A stretch of DNA of 64,000 nucleotides. Source: Segatella cerevisiae (lineage in GTDB: Bacteria; Bacteroidota; Bacteroidia; Bacteroidales; Bacteroidaceae). The notes below the pieces were generated by a model that saw only the letters and a list, made by a program, of their open reading frames with translations, did no database searches and was not told the origin of the DNA. Shown in pieces: positions 55,469-63,827 of this stretch. The stretch's first letter is position 1. The number at the start of each line of letters is the position of its first letter. Position numbers and translations under genes: made by a program. The DNA lies in NCBI RefSeq assembly GCF_024054555.1, contig NZ_JAMXLY010000011.1, positions 18,637-82,636 on the forward strand. The letters are read 5' to 3'.

Positions 55469-56359
55469 TTATACGATAATCCTCGTTTTATGGTAATAGG
55501 CTCTGAATTCACTGGGTGAGCAACCCTTTTTGCGTTTGAAAATCCGATTGAAATTACTAAGGTTATTGAAGCCGCAATCAAAACTTATCTCACTGACACT
55601 TTTAGTGGTATCCAGCAATTGCCGGGTGGCATATCCGAGTCTCATGTCAATGATGTATTCACTTAAATTACGCCCCGTATGCAATTTGAAGAACCTGCTA
55701 AATGCACTGGGGCTCATTCCAGCCAAATCAGCCAACATCGGAAGGCGGAGGTCATCCATATAATTGTGGGAGATATAGTCTTTCACTTTCAACACTCTCC
55801 GGGAATCATCTTCCACCATAACTTTAGCATAACTGGTCGTAGCCAAAGTCTTGGCACCTTCTGTCTTAGACAATTCATACAGTATCGTCAGGAATTCCCT
55901 AACGGCATAGAAACCATCCCTGATCTGGCTCAGTCCCGTCAACATCTGATAAACTTTCATGATTGCCTTCAAAGGAAAGCTGATGCCTTTCCTGGCTTCA
56001 TTTAGCATACGGGCTATAGGCGCCAAAGGGTGGCGGCCGAAAATGGTATCCTCACCATAATCGAAATCAAACTGGATGGTAATCTCATGAATATCCTTAC
56101 TTTTGCACTTGTACTGTTCCCAGACATGCTCCAGTTGACCGGAAGTGATCAGGACGAGGTCATAATCCCCTATCATCTCCTGGGAATCTCCGACAATGCG
56201 CCGTACACCTGAAGCCCCCTCTACAAAATTCAATTCACATGCATCATGATTATGTAGAGGATAAGTGAATTCTTTCTTGTGGCGGTCAGCAATATAAAGT
56301 ACGTCCTTAGACATAAGAGGAGTAACTTCATGAATGACTTTTTTAGTCTCTTCTGTCAT
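55469..56359 (-). CDS. AraC-family transcriptional regulator
   Basis: A 296-residue regulator; start at 56359 (MTEETKKVIHEVTPLMSKDV). The N-terminal part (about 25-110) is a cupin-like sensor (YPLHNHDACELNFVEGASG; LVLITSGQLEHVWEQ). The C-terminal double helix-turn-helix has LPMLADLAGMSPSAFSRFFK and VSEISFDCGFNNLSNFNRIFKRKKGCSPSEFR, the AraC signature. It is 50 bases after dapA on the same strand; the effector and target are unknown. Confidence 0.93.
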   Translation of the reverse strand: MTEETKKVIHEVTPLMSKDVLYIADRHKKEFTYPLHNHDACELNFVEGASGVRRIVGDSQEMIGDYDLVLITSGQLEHVWEQYKCKSKDIHEITIQFDFDYGEDTIFGRHPLAPIARMLNEARKGISFPLKAIMKVYQMLTGLSQIRDGFYAVREFLTILYELSKTEGAKTLATTSYAKVMVEDDSRRVLKVKDYISHNYMDDLRLPMLADLAGMSPSAFSRFFKLHTGRNLSEYIIDMRLGYATRQLLDTTKSVSEISFDCGFNNLSNFNRIFKRKKGCSPSEFRAYYHKTRIIV

Positions 56360-56409
56360 ATTCTGAACTTTAATAATGAGATTCCAGAAAACGGAAAACG
56401 GCAAGAAAG

Positions 56410-57294
56410 TTATTGCCGGAGTTCCTTCAATATTTCCGCCATCCGCTCCTTGGTCTTGATAGTCGTCGGAACCAGTGGCAGACGCAATACGTTATTGATG
56501 AAACCCATATCGTTCAATAGAGCCTTCACACCTGCAGGATTGCCGTCAACAAAAAGCAGTTTGTACAATTCTGTAAACCGGTGATGGATGATGCGGGCAG
56601 ATTTGTATTCGCCATTGAATTCCAGGCGAATCATACGGGAGAATTCTTTAGGCAGAGCATTCCCGATCACACTGATTACGCCGACTGCTCCACTGGCAAT
56701 CATAGAAAAAGTCAAGGCATCATCGCCACTGATGACATCGAAGTCTGCAGGTTTATTCTTGATGATCTCATCGATTTGTTCCAGTGATCCTGAAGCCTCT
56801 TTGACAGCGACGATATTTGGGCAGTCATTAGCCAATCTGACCTGCGTCTCCGCTTTCATATTCACACCGGTGCGCCCGGGGACATTGTACATGACAAGTG
56901 GTAAAGGACTGACTTTGGCAATTGCTTTAAAGTGCTGGTATAACCCTTCCTGTGACGGTTTATTGTAATAAGGGCAGATACTCAAGATACCGTCAATACC
57001 CGACCAGTCACTAGACTTGATTTCATCAATGACTGCAGAGGTATTGTTCCCCCCACAATATTTCAGGATTTTCACACGACCGTGATTGACTTCTTTGACG
57101 AGTTCCGTAATCTTATCCTTTTCTTCACGTGTCAGACAAGGTGTTTCTGCAGTTGTAGCCAGGATACAAAGGAAATCAGCACCATTGTCGAGTTGATATT
57201 CCACAAGCTTTTTCAGAGTGCGGTAGTCCACACTACCATCCTGTAGGAACGGAGTAATTAAGGCTATACCCAAACCTTTAAAGATATTTTGCAT
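56410..57294 (-). CDS. dapA: 4-Hydroxy-tetrahydrodipicolinate synthase
   Basis: Condenses pyruvate with aspartate semialdehyde in lysine and diaminopimelate synthesis. The start at 57294 (MQNIFKGLGIALITPF) gives 294 residues, usual for the family. The Schiff-base lysine is K165 (VAVKEASGS) and the catalytic tyrosine Y136 (MYNVPGRTG). The TTGES motif of the family is TTAET here, which keeps the two Thr. Followed by the AraC gene. Confidence 0.95.
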   Translation of the reverse strand: MQNIFKGLGIALITPFLQDGSVDYRTLKKLVEYQLDNGADFLCILATTAETPCLTREEKDKITELVKEVNHGRVKILKYCGGNNTSAVIDEIKSSDWSGIDGILSICPYYNKPSQEGLYQHFKAIAKVSPLPLVMYNVPGRTGVNMKAETQVRLANDCPNIVAVKEASGSLEQIDEIIKNKPADFDVISGDDALTFSMIASGAVGVISVIGNALPKEFSRMIRLEFNGEYKSARIIHHRFTELYKLLFVDGNPAGVKALLNDMGFINNVLRLPLVPTTIKTKERMAEILKELRQ

Positions 57295-57321
57295 AATGAA
57301 TTCTATTGAACAATATCTCTG

Positions 57322-57352
57322 CAAAAATACAATATTTCAAGCGTATTGCAAA
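57322..57352 (-). promoter_or_regulatory. dapA promoter
   Basis: Minus strand TTTG (57352-57349), 19 bases, TATTTTTG (57329-57322): exact consensus. Its place supports the start at 57294 rather than 57324. Confidence 0.75.
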
Positions 57353-57483
57353 GAAAATAAAGAAATTCTATCATTTTTAACCAGTATACGCCCTAATATT
57401 GCCAGAAGATTCTTTCATTAATCCTGCCGATTTCTCTATCTTCCGATTCCACACAAAACGCCTTCTCTGTTTTCTGAAGACAA

Positions 57484-58431
57484 CTATTTCGAACCGATAT
57501 ACAGGAATACCATTCCCAAAAGGACCAAGATCAGATCGACGACCTTTGCTTTCAAGTTTTTTTCATGGAATATTGCTGCGCCGAACAGAAAACTGACGAT
57601 GACACTTCCTCTCCGGATCATGGATACGATAGATATCATAGCCCCCGGTAGAGACAGGGCATAGAAATAGATGAAATCAGCTGCGCTTAAGAAAACAGAT
57701 ATCCACGGAATTGCCCAGTCCCAATGAAAAGCCGTCTGAGGGAACAAGACCTTTCCCTTTCGAAAACGGGACAGCGGTTTGAAGACTGCAAAAAGGAGGA
57801 CGACTGCCATCATCAGCATCTGATAGATGTTATACCAACCTTGCACCAACATTCGGTCAAGTCCGAGTCCTCCGTTTTCAGGTTTTGCCATCAAATACTT
57901 GTCATAAAGTCCGCTGACAGCCCCAAGGACGGCAGCTATCACGATACAAAAGATCCATTTGTTATGCCTGAAATCAATCCCTTCACGCCTGCCGCTTCTG
58001 GAAAGCATGAAGAAGGAGGTGACAGCCAGTGCCACACCAATCCACTGGTAAAGATTCAGAACTTCCCCGAACACGATCAACGCTCCGACAAGGACCATCA
58101 CAGGTCGCGTGGCGTTGATAGGTCCGACAATGGTCAGGGGCAGGTGCTTCATGCCGAAATAGCCGAATATCCAACTCGACAAGACGATGCAACTCTTCAA
58201 GACGACATATTTTTGCACTTCCCAGCCTCCATCTGCCACATGCAGGACACTGCCGTTGAGAACATTTGTATAATGTGACAGTAGGATGAGAGGAATGAAG
58301 ATCACGGAGCAAAAGAGCGTGTTGAGAAAGAGCACTGTAATTACCGCATTGTCGCGTAAAGCCTCTTTCTTGAAAGAATCATAGAATCCCAACAAGGCGG
58401 CAGAGATAAAAGCCAATATCAGCCACATCAT
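57484..58431 (-). CDS. EamA-family (drug/metabolite) transporter
   Basis: A 315-residue integral membrane protein with ten predicted segments in two EamA repeats, from MMWLILAFISAALLGFYDSF to LILVLLGMVFLYIGSK. The first repeat ends with IGVALAVTSFFMLSRSG, the second with FEKN-like FHEKNLKAK before the last helix. The family exports or imports small metabolites; substrate unknown. Downstream of truA by 182 bases, which hold no obvious promoter. Confidence 0.9.
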   Translation of the reverse strand: MMWLILAFISAALLGFYDSFKKEALRDNAVITVLFLNTLFCSVIFIPLILLSHYTNVLNGSVLHVADGGWEVQKYVVLKSCIVLSSWIFGYFGMKHLPLTIVGPINATRPVMVLVGALIVFGEVLNLYQWIGVALAVTSFFMLSRSGRREGIDFRHNKWIFCIVIAAVLGAVSGLYDKYLMAKPENGGLGLDRMLVQGWYNIYQMLMMAVVLLFAVFKPLSRFRKGKVLFPQTAFHWDWAIPWISVFLSAADFIYFYALSLPGAMISIVSMIRRGSVIVSFLFGAAIFHEKNLKAKVVDLILVLLGMVFLYIGSK

Positions 58432-58613
58432 TTTTATTATCTTTTTTATTCATTCCTCCCGTATCTCGTGACGCAGGATAGATATTCCCGAATTATTAGG
58501 AGGGCTTCCTTTTGCAAGGCGATCAGGCACAGAAACCATCTTCCTATAGTCTCACCTTCTAAATCTTATACTCTTCGAACGCCTTAAAATGAAGCACCAT
58601 ACCGTATTGCACA

Positions 58614-59339
58614 TCAATACTTTATTTCTTCCAGGAACAAGGCGTTACCTGGTACACTCTCCCCTGCATCACTTCTGGAACCTTTTACCAATATCTGTTC
58701 GAAATCATCGAGAGTTATCAGATGCCGCCCCACGTTGACCATAGTCCCGACGACAGCTCTGACCATATTTCTCAAGAAACGGTTAGCACGGATTGTAAAG
58801 ATCCATTGCTCTCCCACCTGATCCCAATGCGCTTCCGTGACATGGCAAAAAGTATTGTTCTGATTTCCTCCTGCTTTGCAGAAACAGGCAAAGTCTTTCT
58901 CTCCAAGCAACATTGCTGCAGCCTCATTCATTTTACTGAAATCAAGAGGATAATGAACTTCCCAAGAATATCTTTTCAGGAAAGGATTCTTTTTCTGGTG
59001 GATGTAGTACCGGTATAAACGAGACTTGGCAGAAAAACGGGCATGGAGTTCCTCCGGAACAAGTTGGATATTACTCACGGAGATATCCCACGGCAGTATT
59101 CTGTTCAAGCGATAAAGCAAGCGCCCACAGTCCAGTTCGTCCGGCCAATCAAAGTGTGCCACCATCATCCGGGCATGCACGCCTGCATCAGTACGTCCTG
59201 CGCCCACAGTTTCAACTGCCTTCCTAAGCAACGTCGACAAACTCTCGTTCAATCGTTCCTGCACAGATATACCGTTAGGTTGTATCTGCCAGCCATGATA
59301 GTTTGTACCGTCGTATGCAAAAGTGATAAAATATCTCAT
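58614..59339 (-). CDS. truA: tRNA pseudouridine(38-40) synthase
   Basis: Makes pseudouridine at positions 38-40 of the tRNA anticodon stem. The 241-residue protein begins MRYFITFAYDGTNYHGWQIQ. The catalytic Asp is D51 in GAGRTDAGVHA. RANRFLRNMVRAVVGTMV is the conserved C-terminal helix. Its ATG overlaps the end of comEC by 4 bases (ATGA), indicating coupled translation. Confidence 0.96.
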   Translation of the reverse strand: MRYFITFAYDGTNYHGWQIQPNGISVQERLNESLSTLLRKAVETVGAGRTDAGVHARMMVAHFDWPDELDCGRLLYRLNRILPWDISVSNIQLVPEELHARFSAKSRLYRYYIHQKKNPFLKRYSWEVHYPLDFSKMNEAAAMLLGEKDFACFCKAGGNQNNTFCHVTEAHWDQVGEQWIFTIRANRFLRNMVRAVVGTMVNVGRHLITLDDFEQILVKGSRSDAGESVPGNALFLEEIKY

Positions 59340-60919
59340 TGCGGTCGCAAAGTTACAAAAAACAAAGTAAATAATCCCATGATAACAATATAAATCAACA
59401 CGAGTTGTGCATTATCAATGCTGAGGCCTTCTATGGAAGCCCCCGGTAATGAAGCGACCCATGCCACAGTACGGTTAAGTAGCCCTGCCATCAGATCAGC
59501 CATTCTGAAAAGGCAATCTGCTGCTGTATCCCAAAGTGACAAGGCAAAGCCGCCTGCAACAAGATAGAGCAATGCAGTAGAAACTGGAATAACCACCAAA
59601 TTCGTCAATAGGAAATAGCAGGAGAACCTTCCGAAATAATAAATGACCAGAGGGAAGGTCCACAACTGGGCAGAAAGGGATGTTATTAGAAATCCCCATC
59701 CCCAGACGGTCACCTTTCGAACCAAAGCTCTCTTCGTCCTTGTTTCTGGAGGAAGAGGGAAAAGCCGGATTCCCAATAGGATTCCCCAAACTGCCAGGAA
59801 GGACATTTCAAAACCGATGTCAAACAGAAACAGCGGGTTAGTCATCAACATCACGAACAGAGCCAGCGCCCAACTGTTCAAACTGAATTTATCTCTGTTC
59901 AATAAAGACACCAGCGCATAGATGGAAATCATCATCGCTGACCTGACGACACTCGGGCCTGATCCTACCAAAACGACAAAACTCCATATCGCCAATAATA
60001 TCAGCACCTGATTCCACCAACGATTCCTTCCTCCTAAGAAAAACGCCAGAATCCCGTAGATGATACCTAAATGCAATCCGCTGAGAGAGAGGATATGAGA
60101 GGCACCTGAAATAGAATAGGCTTCTGTAGTGGATTTGGAGATACCTGATTCCTCCCCCAATGCCATAGCCTCGATAACAGCCTCATCTTGTCCGTCCTGC
60201 TCCAGTCTTATACCTTTCTTAATCAGTTTCTGACGCAATTGAAGAGCAGCCAGGACGGTACGCTGATAAACAGAAAGTCCGGACAAACTGACAGTCGTGC
60301 TTTTCCAATCTGAAGGCATCAGGAAAACAGTTCCGATGAAACCGTGGGTTTTCAGCCATAACGGATAGTCAAAGTTTCCCTTTTGCCTGCCTTTGGTCGT
60401 ATCATCCATATACAAAACGGTCTCCAAACCTTCACCTACTTGCAACAGAGATGCGTCTGCGCCTTCTTTCAGAGTTGAAGGTGTATTCAGGAAACTGGCT
60501 CGTACTTTCTTCCCCTTAAAGGGACCGTCGGTCATTATCAGATCACCACGCACGACCTTTCCGTGTTGTACAGGAGGTGTAAGCAATACGGCATGGCAAT
60601 GGACTCTTTCACCAACTCGTGCCAATTGGTGAGTTTGCAAGGTCATCACACAGTTCCATGCTCCAAGTACAAAAACAGTGGCGAAAATACAACAAGTTTG
60701 AAAGACGGCAGGATAGACAGGGCTTGAGTGGGATTGTCTTCTGAAATGAAAAGGCAGATAGGAAAGCCCCATGGACAGCAACAAGAAGGTCAAGGTCACA
60801 GACAACCAAAAGTCGGCAGATATCTTACCATAGGAGAGTTTCCCTGCCAGAATGCCAATGACCAATATCCCGGCTATTCGAAGAAAAGGATACAGTTGAA
60901 TTTCTGTGTTTGTTTTCAT
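59336..60919 (-). CDS. comEC: ComEC/Rec2-type DNA uptake channel, lacking the nuclease-like domain
   Basis: An inner-membrane protein of 527 residues. It has two N-terminal hydrophobic segments, a DUF4131/OB-like region (about 95-205), then the competence core: EAMALGEESGISKSTTEAY, ISGASHILSLSGLHLGIIY and SGPSVVRSAMMISIYAL, with about eight more membrane helices. It ends shortly after the last helix, so the C-terminal metallo-beta-lactamase-like domain of Bacillus ComEC (776 aa) is missing. The frame ends by overlapping truA, so no break is seen. Competence in this organism is not shown. Confidence 0.9.
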   Translation of the reverse strand: MKTNTEIQLYPFLRIAGILVIGILAGKLSYGKISADFWLSVTLTFLLLSMGLSYLPFHFRRQSHSSPVYPAVFQTCCIFATVFVLGAWNCVMTLQTHQLARVGERVHCHAVLLTPPVQHGKVVRGDLIMTDGPFKGKKVRASFLNTPSTLKEGADASLLQVGEGLETVLYMDDTTKGRQKGNFDYPLWLKTHGFIGTVFLMPSDWKSTTVSLSGLSVYQRTVLAALQLRQKLIKKGIRLEQDGQDEAVIEAMALGEESGISKSTTEAYSISGASHILSLSGLHLGIIYGILAFFLGGRNRWWNQVLILLAIWSFVVLVGSGPSVVRSAMMISIYALVSLLNRDKFSLNSWALALFVMLMTNPLFLFDIGFEMSFLAVWGILLGIRLFPLPPETRTKRALVRKVTVWGWGFLITSLSAQLWTFPLVIYYFGRFSCYFLLTNLVVIPVSTALLYLVAGGFALSLWDTAADCLFRMADLMAGLLNRTVAWVASLPGASIEGLSIDNAQLVLIYIVIMGLFTLFFVTLRPQ

Positions 60920-61235
60920 GTTTCTCAGGTTCTATACGCTCATACATGAAGGGAGCGAATCAGTTTATTTGATCAAGTTATAAGGTACTATTGTATAGAA
61001 GAATATGTGTTTTATCTTAAAGTTTAAGATGCACTTATACCAATCAGCAAAGGTCTAAAATCAGATATTCCTCCAATGGTCCCTTTAGACCAAATACCAA
61101 GTCAAAAGAAAATTCTATTTCATAGTTGAGAAAAGATAAATCGATTGTGTTTCATAGTCTAAAATTAAGATTTTCGGTCATTAGAAATATCCTTACCGGA
61201 TCAGTGTTCTACGTTCCACCTCCTATCGCCATCGT
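60920..61235. other. 316-base intergenic region before comEC
   Basis: No gene or promoter consensus is seen. It is AT-rich and contains dispersed repeat copy B and an imperfect inverted repeat GGTCTAAA...TTTAGACC (about 61051-61090). Confidence 0.5.
61060..61165 (+). repeat. Degenerate dispersed repeat, copy B
   Basis: Partner of the 55.2 kb copy; core 61113-61141 (TTCTATTTCATAGTTGAG...). Shared flanks ATGGT, CAAATAC and GTTTCAT occur in the same order with small gaps. No protein or RNA is recognised. Confidence 0.45.
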
Positions 61236-62339
61236 CTATTGTGCGTTGACCTCGAGATGATAGTGATCTTCGTCAAAGGTCACCGCCATCAAGCCATGGA
61301 CGAATCGAGAGAGTGCAAGCGCAACATGTCCCATTGTCCGTCGAAGATTGAGTTCACACACGCGGATTCCATATTCTGAAGAACCTCCAACTGAAGGATG
61401 CGACTTTACGACCATCAAGTCGATTCCAAAAGGTCCCACATAATGTCCCTCAAGTTGTTCTGATGCAATGCTGCCGACATGTTCTCTGCAAAGCCTCAAA
61501 CTCTCGACCGGCATCCACTCACACAGTATCTGTTCTTTCTCTTCTTCAGTCGCCAAGATATTACCCACGTAAGAAGCACCTTTAGTCTGAAAGAGGTTCA
61601 ATCCTAGATAATGGACAGTGCCGTCGTCTTTCATTTCAAACTCCAGGGCAAAGTCCATCACTTTCTGATAGAAAGGTTCTACCAGACAAGGGAACGATAT
61701 GGTCGGAAGAGCCGTTGAATGCGAATAATCGACAAAACGGATTCCCCTACCGGCATTGCTCCAAGGGGTTTTCAGCACTGCCTTTCCCCCGAGATCTCCG
61801 ATACGGGCTGCCAAATCCTGTTTGTTCCCTACCTCAACGACGTTCTGTTGAAGGAGCGTACACCAATGCTGTCTGGAAGACAAGTCTCGTATCCATTGCT
61901 CATTGAAAAGGAATTGCCCGCCCTCCGCCGTCGCAGATTCGGACGAAACATAAGCCTCTGTTATTGAAGAGCGGAACAGTTGTCTGATCACAGACCTGTC
62001 CCATCCCCACGGGTCTACAGGATGAGACAGTTGTACAAAACCATTTGTCTCGGCAAACTCCCGATCATAATATGTCAGTTTCTTGAATTCCTGAGACTGG
62101 CAAGTGATGAAATTCACCGAAGGCAGGCGACGTGAAAGTTTCTCATGCAAAAGAGACACTGAATCTGCTGCCTCACGGACATCATCAACCAAGACAAAAT
62201 CACCTGCATCAGCCCAAATGACAGGGAGCCAACCCAGATCCCGTCCCAACTTCCGAGCAGCGGGAGGAGGTGTATACTGCCATTGGTTGCAAGCCAATGC
62301 AAGATCATGCTCAGGATTGAAGATATGCAATTTCAACAT
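61236..62339 (-). CDS. Conserved hypothetical protein, ATP-grasp-like
   Basis: A 367-residue cytoplasmic protein I cannot assign to a named family. It begins MLKLHIFNPEHDLALACNQW. The middle has GGKAVLKTPWSNAGRGIRFV (about 193-212), resembling the lysine and glycine-rich loop of ATP-grasp enzymes, then EFEMKDDGTVHYLGLNLFQTKG, and near the C-terminus CELNLRRTMGHVALALSRF, where the Glu-x-Asn resembles the metal-binding ExN of that fold. So an ATP-dependent ligase or kinase is plausible. It is divergent from the AAA ATPase gene. Its -7 box is 8 bases before the ATG. Confidence 0.65.
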   Translation of the reverse strand: MLKLHIFNPEHDLALACNQWQYTPPPAARKLGRDLGWLPVIWADAGDFVLVDDVREAADSVSLLHEKLSRRLPSVNFITCQSQEFKKLTYYDREFAETNGFVQLSHPVDPWGWDRSVIRQLFRSSITEAYVSSESATAEGGQFLFNEQWIRDLSSRQHWCTLLQQNVVEVGNKQDLAARIGDLGGKAVLKTPWSNAGRGIRFVDYSHSTALPTISFPCLVEPFYQKVMDFALEFEMKDDGTVHYLGLNLFQTKGASYVGNILATEEEKEQILCEWMPVESLRLCREHVGSIASEQLEGHYVGPFGIDLMVVKSHPSVGGSSEYGIRVCELNLRRTMGHVALALSRFVHGLMAVTFDEDHYHLEVNAQ

Positions 62340-62347
62340 AGCAAATG

Positions 62348-62378
62348 CAAAGATAAGAATTTCTATCGAGGATTTAAA
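62348..62378 (-). promoter_or_regulatory. Promoter of the ATP-grasp-like gene, almost at the ATG
   Basis: Minus strand TTTA (62378-62375), 19 bases, TATCTTTG (62355-62348); -7 exact, -33 3 of 4. Eight bases before the ATG at 62339. Confidence 0.6.
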
Positions 62379-62418
62379 TCTAAAAAAAACTAAATTTAAA
62401 ATATTTTGCTATCTTGGG

Positions 62419-62449
62419 GTTGCAAATTAGAAAATATGTATTATCTTTG
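62419..62449 (+). promoter_or_regulatory. Promoter of the AAA ATPase gene
   Basis: GTTG (62419-62422), 19 bases, TATCTTTG (62442-62449); -7 exact, -33 3 of 4. Leader of about 48 bases. Confidence 0.6.
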
Positions 62450-62503
62450 CATGAGGAACTCAAAATTGATTTAAAGACAAATCTGATAAATTAGCTCTGA
62501 ATT

Positions 62504-63694
62504 ATGGAAGATGCTTTCTTTCGCACGCATACCTACCTTCTGGAACATACTCATGCACCAGTACGACGTACTTTAATGGATGAGATAGACTGGAATAGCC
62601 GGATGATAGGCATTGTTGGTACGAGAGGGGTGGGAAAAACGACTTTCCTCCTGCAATATGCTTTGGAGAAGTTCGGGTGCAATGATCCCAGATGTTTATA
62701 TGTAAACATGAACAACTTCTATTTTCAGGGACATAGTATCACAGAGTTTGCCGGCAACTTTGTCAAGAAGGGCGGCAAGGTCCTGCTGATTGACCAAGTA
62801 TTCAAACATCCGGATTGGAGTAAGGAGTTACGTAAAAGCTATGATCTCTATCCCACCCTGAAGATTATTTTCACTGGAAGCAGTGTCATGAGGCTTGAAG
62901 AGGACTACCCGGAGTTGAAGGGCATCGTCAAGAGCTACGACCTTTGGGGATTTTCTTTCCGGGAATTCCTCAATCTACAGACCGGCAACCACTTTCATCC
63001 TTATTCTTTGGATGAAATTCTGTCAAATCACGAACATATCATCAAAGAGATCTTACCTGAGGTGAGTCCCATCAAGTACTTCCAGGACTATATCCACCAT
63101 GGGTTTTACCCTTTCTTCTTGGAGCACAGGGATTTCTCTGAGAATCTGCTGAAGACGATGAATATGATGACTGAAGTGGACATCCTCTTCATCAAACAGA
63201 TCGAATTGAAGTATCTTGTAAAGATCAAAAAACTGTTTTACCTTTTGGCTGTAAGCGGACCCAAGGCACCGAATATCAGTCAACTCGCAGAAGACATCAA
63301 GACGAGCCGAGCTACTGTCATGAACTATATCAAATATCTTTCTGATGCCCGGCTGATTAATATCATATATCCTCAAGGACAGAAGTTTCCCAAGAAACCG
63401 GCAATGGTAATGATGCAGAACTCAAATCTGATGTATGCCATTTACCCGGTCACAATAGAGACGTCGAAACTCATGGAGACTTTCTTTATCAATGCATTAT
63501 GGAAAGATCATACTGTGAATATCGGACCTAAAGGACATTATTTCATCGTAGATGGAAAGTTGAAGTTTAAGGTCTGTGACGCCAAGGCGCAGGGCAGACT
63601 GAGATTGAATCCCGACATTATCTATTCCCGTTACAATACGGAGGTCGGAAGAGGGAATCAGATTCCCCTATGGCTATTAGGTTTCCTTTATTAG
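62504..63694 (+). CDS. AAA-family ATPase with DUF4143-like C-terminus
   Basis: A 396-residue ATPase of the AAA_14/DUF4143 type common in Bacteroidetes. Walker A is GTRGVGKT (39-46). The Walker B region reads VLLIDQVFKHPDW: D97 is kept but the usual Glu is Gln (Q98). IIFTGSSVMRLEED is the sensor-like segment. The C-terminal part (about 275-396) has a winged-helix-like stretch (ISQLAEDIKTSRATVMNYIKYL) and a DUF4143 nuclease-like end (GHYFIVDGKLKFKVCDAKA). Role is unknown; such genes are highly mobile and often duplicated. Confidence 0.85.
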   Translation: MEDAFFRTHTYLLEHTHAPVRRTLMDEIDWNSRMIGIVGTRGVGKTTFLLQYALEKFGCNDPRCLYVNMNNFYFQGHSITEFAGNFVKKGGKVLLIDQVFKHPDWSKELRKSYDLYPTLKIIFTGSSVMRLEEDYPELKGIVKSYDLWGFSFREFLNLQTGNHFHPYSLDEILSNHEHIIKEILPEVSPIKYFQDYIHHGFYPFFLEHRDFSENLLKTMNMMTEVDILFIKQIELKYLVKIKKLFYLLAVSGPKAPNISQLAEDIKTSRATVMNYIKYLSDARLINIIYPQGQKFPKKPAMVMMQNSNLMYAIYPVTIETSKLMETFFINALWKDHTVNIGPKGHYFIVDGKLKFKVCDAKAQGRLRLNPDIIYSRYNTEVGRGNQIPLWLLGFLY

Positions 63695-63827
63695 GTGCCC
63701 TTGAGGACAGAAGGAAATTACTAAGGAAAAAGAAGAATAAGTAAAGGAGTAAGTTTCAACTTCGAAGAAAGTCTATTTCTAGAAGGTCAGATACATCAGA
63801 GAAAAGAACAGAAACCCGTTGGCGGAA

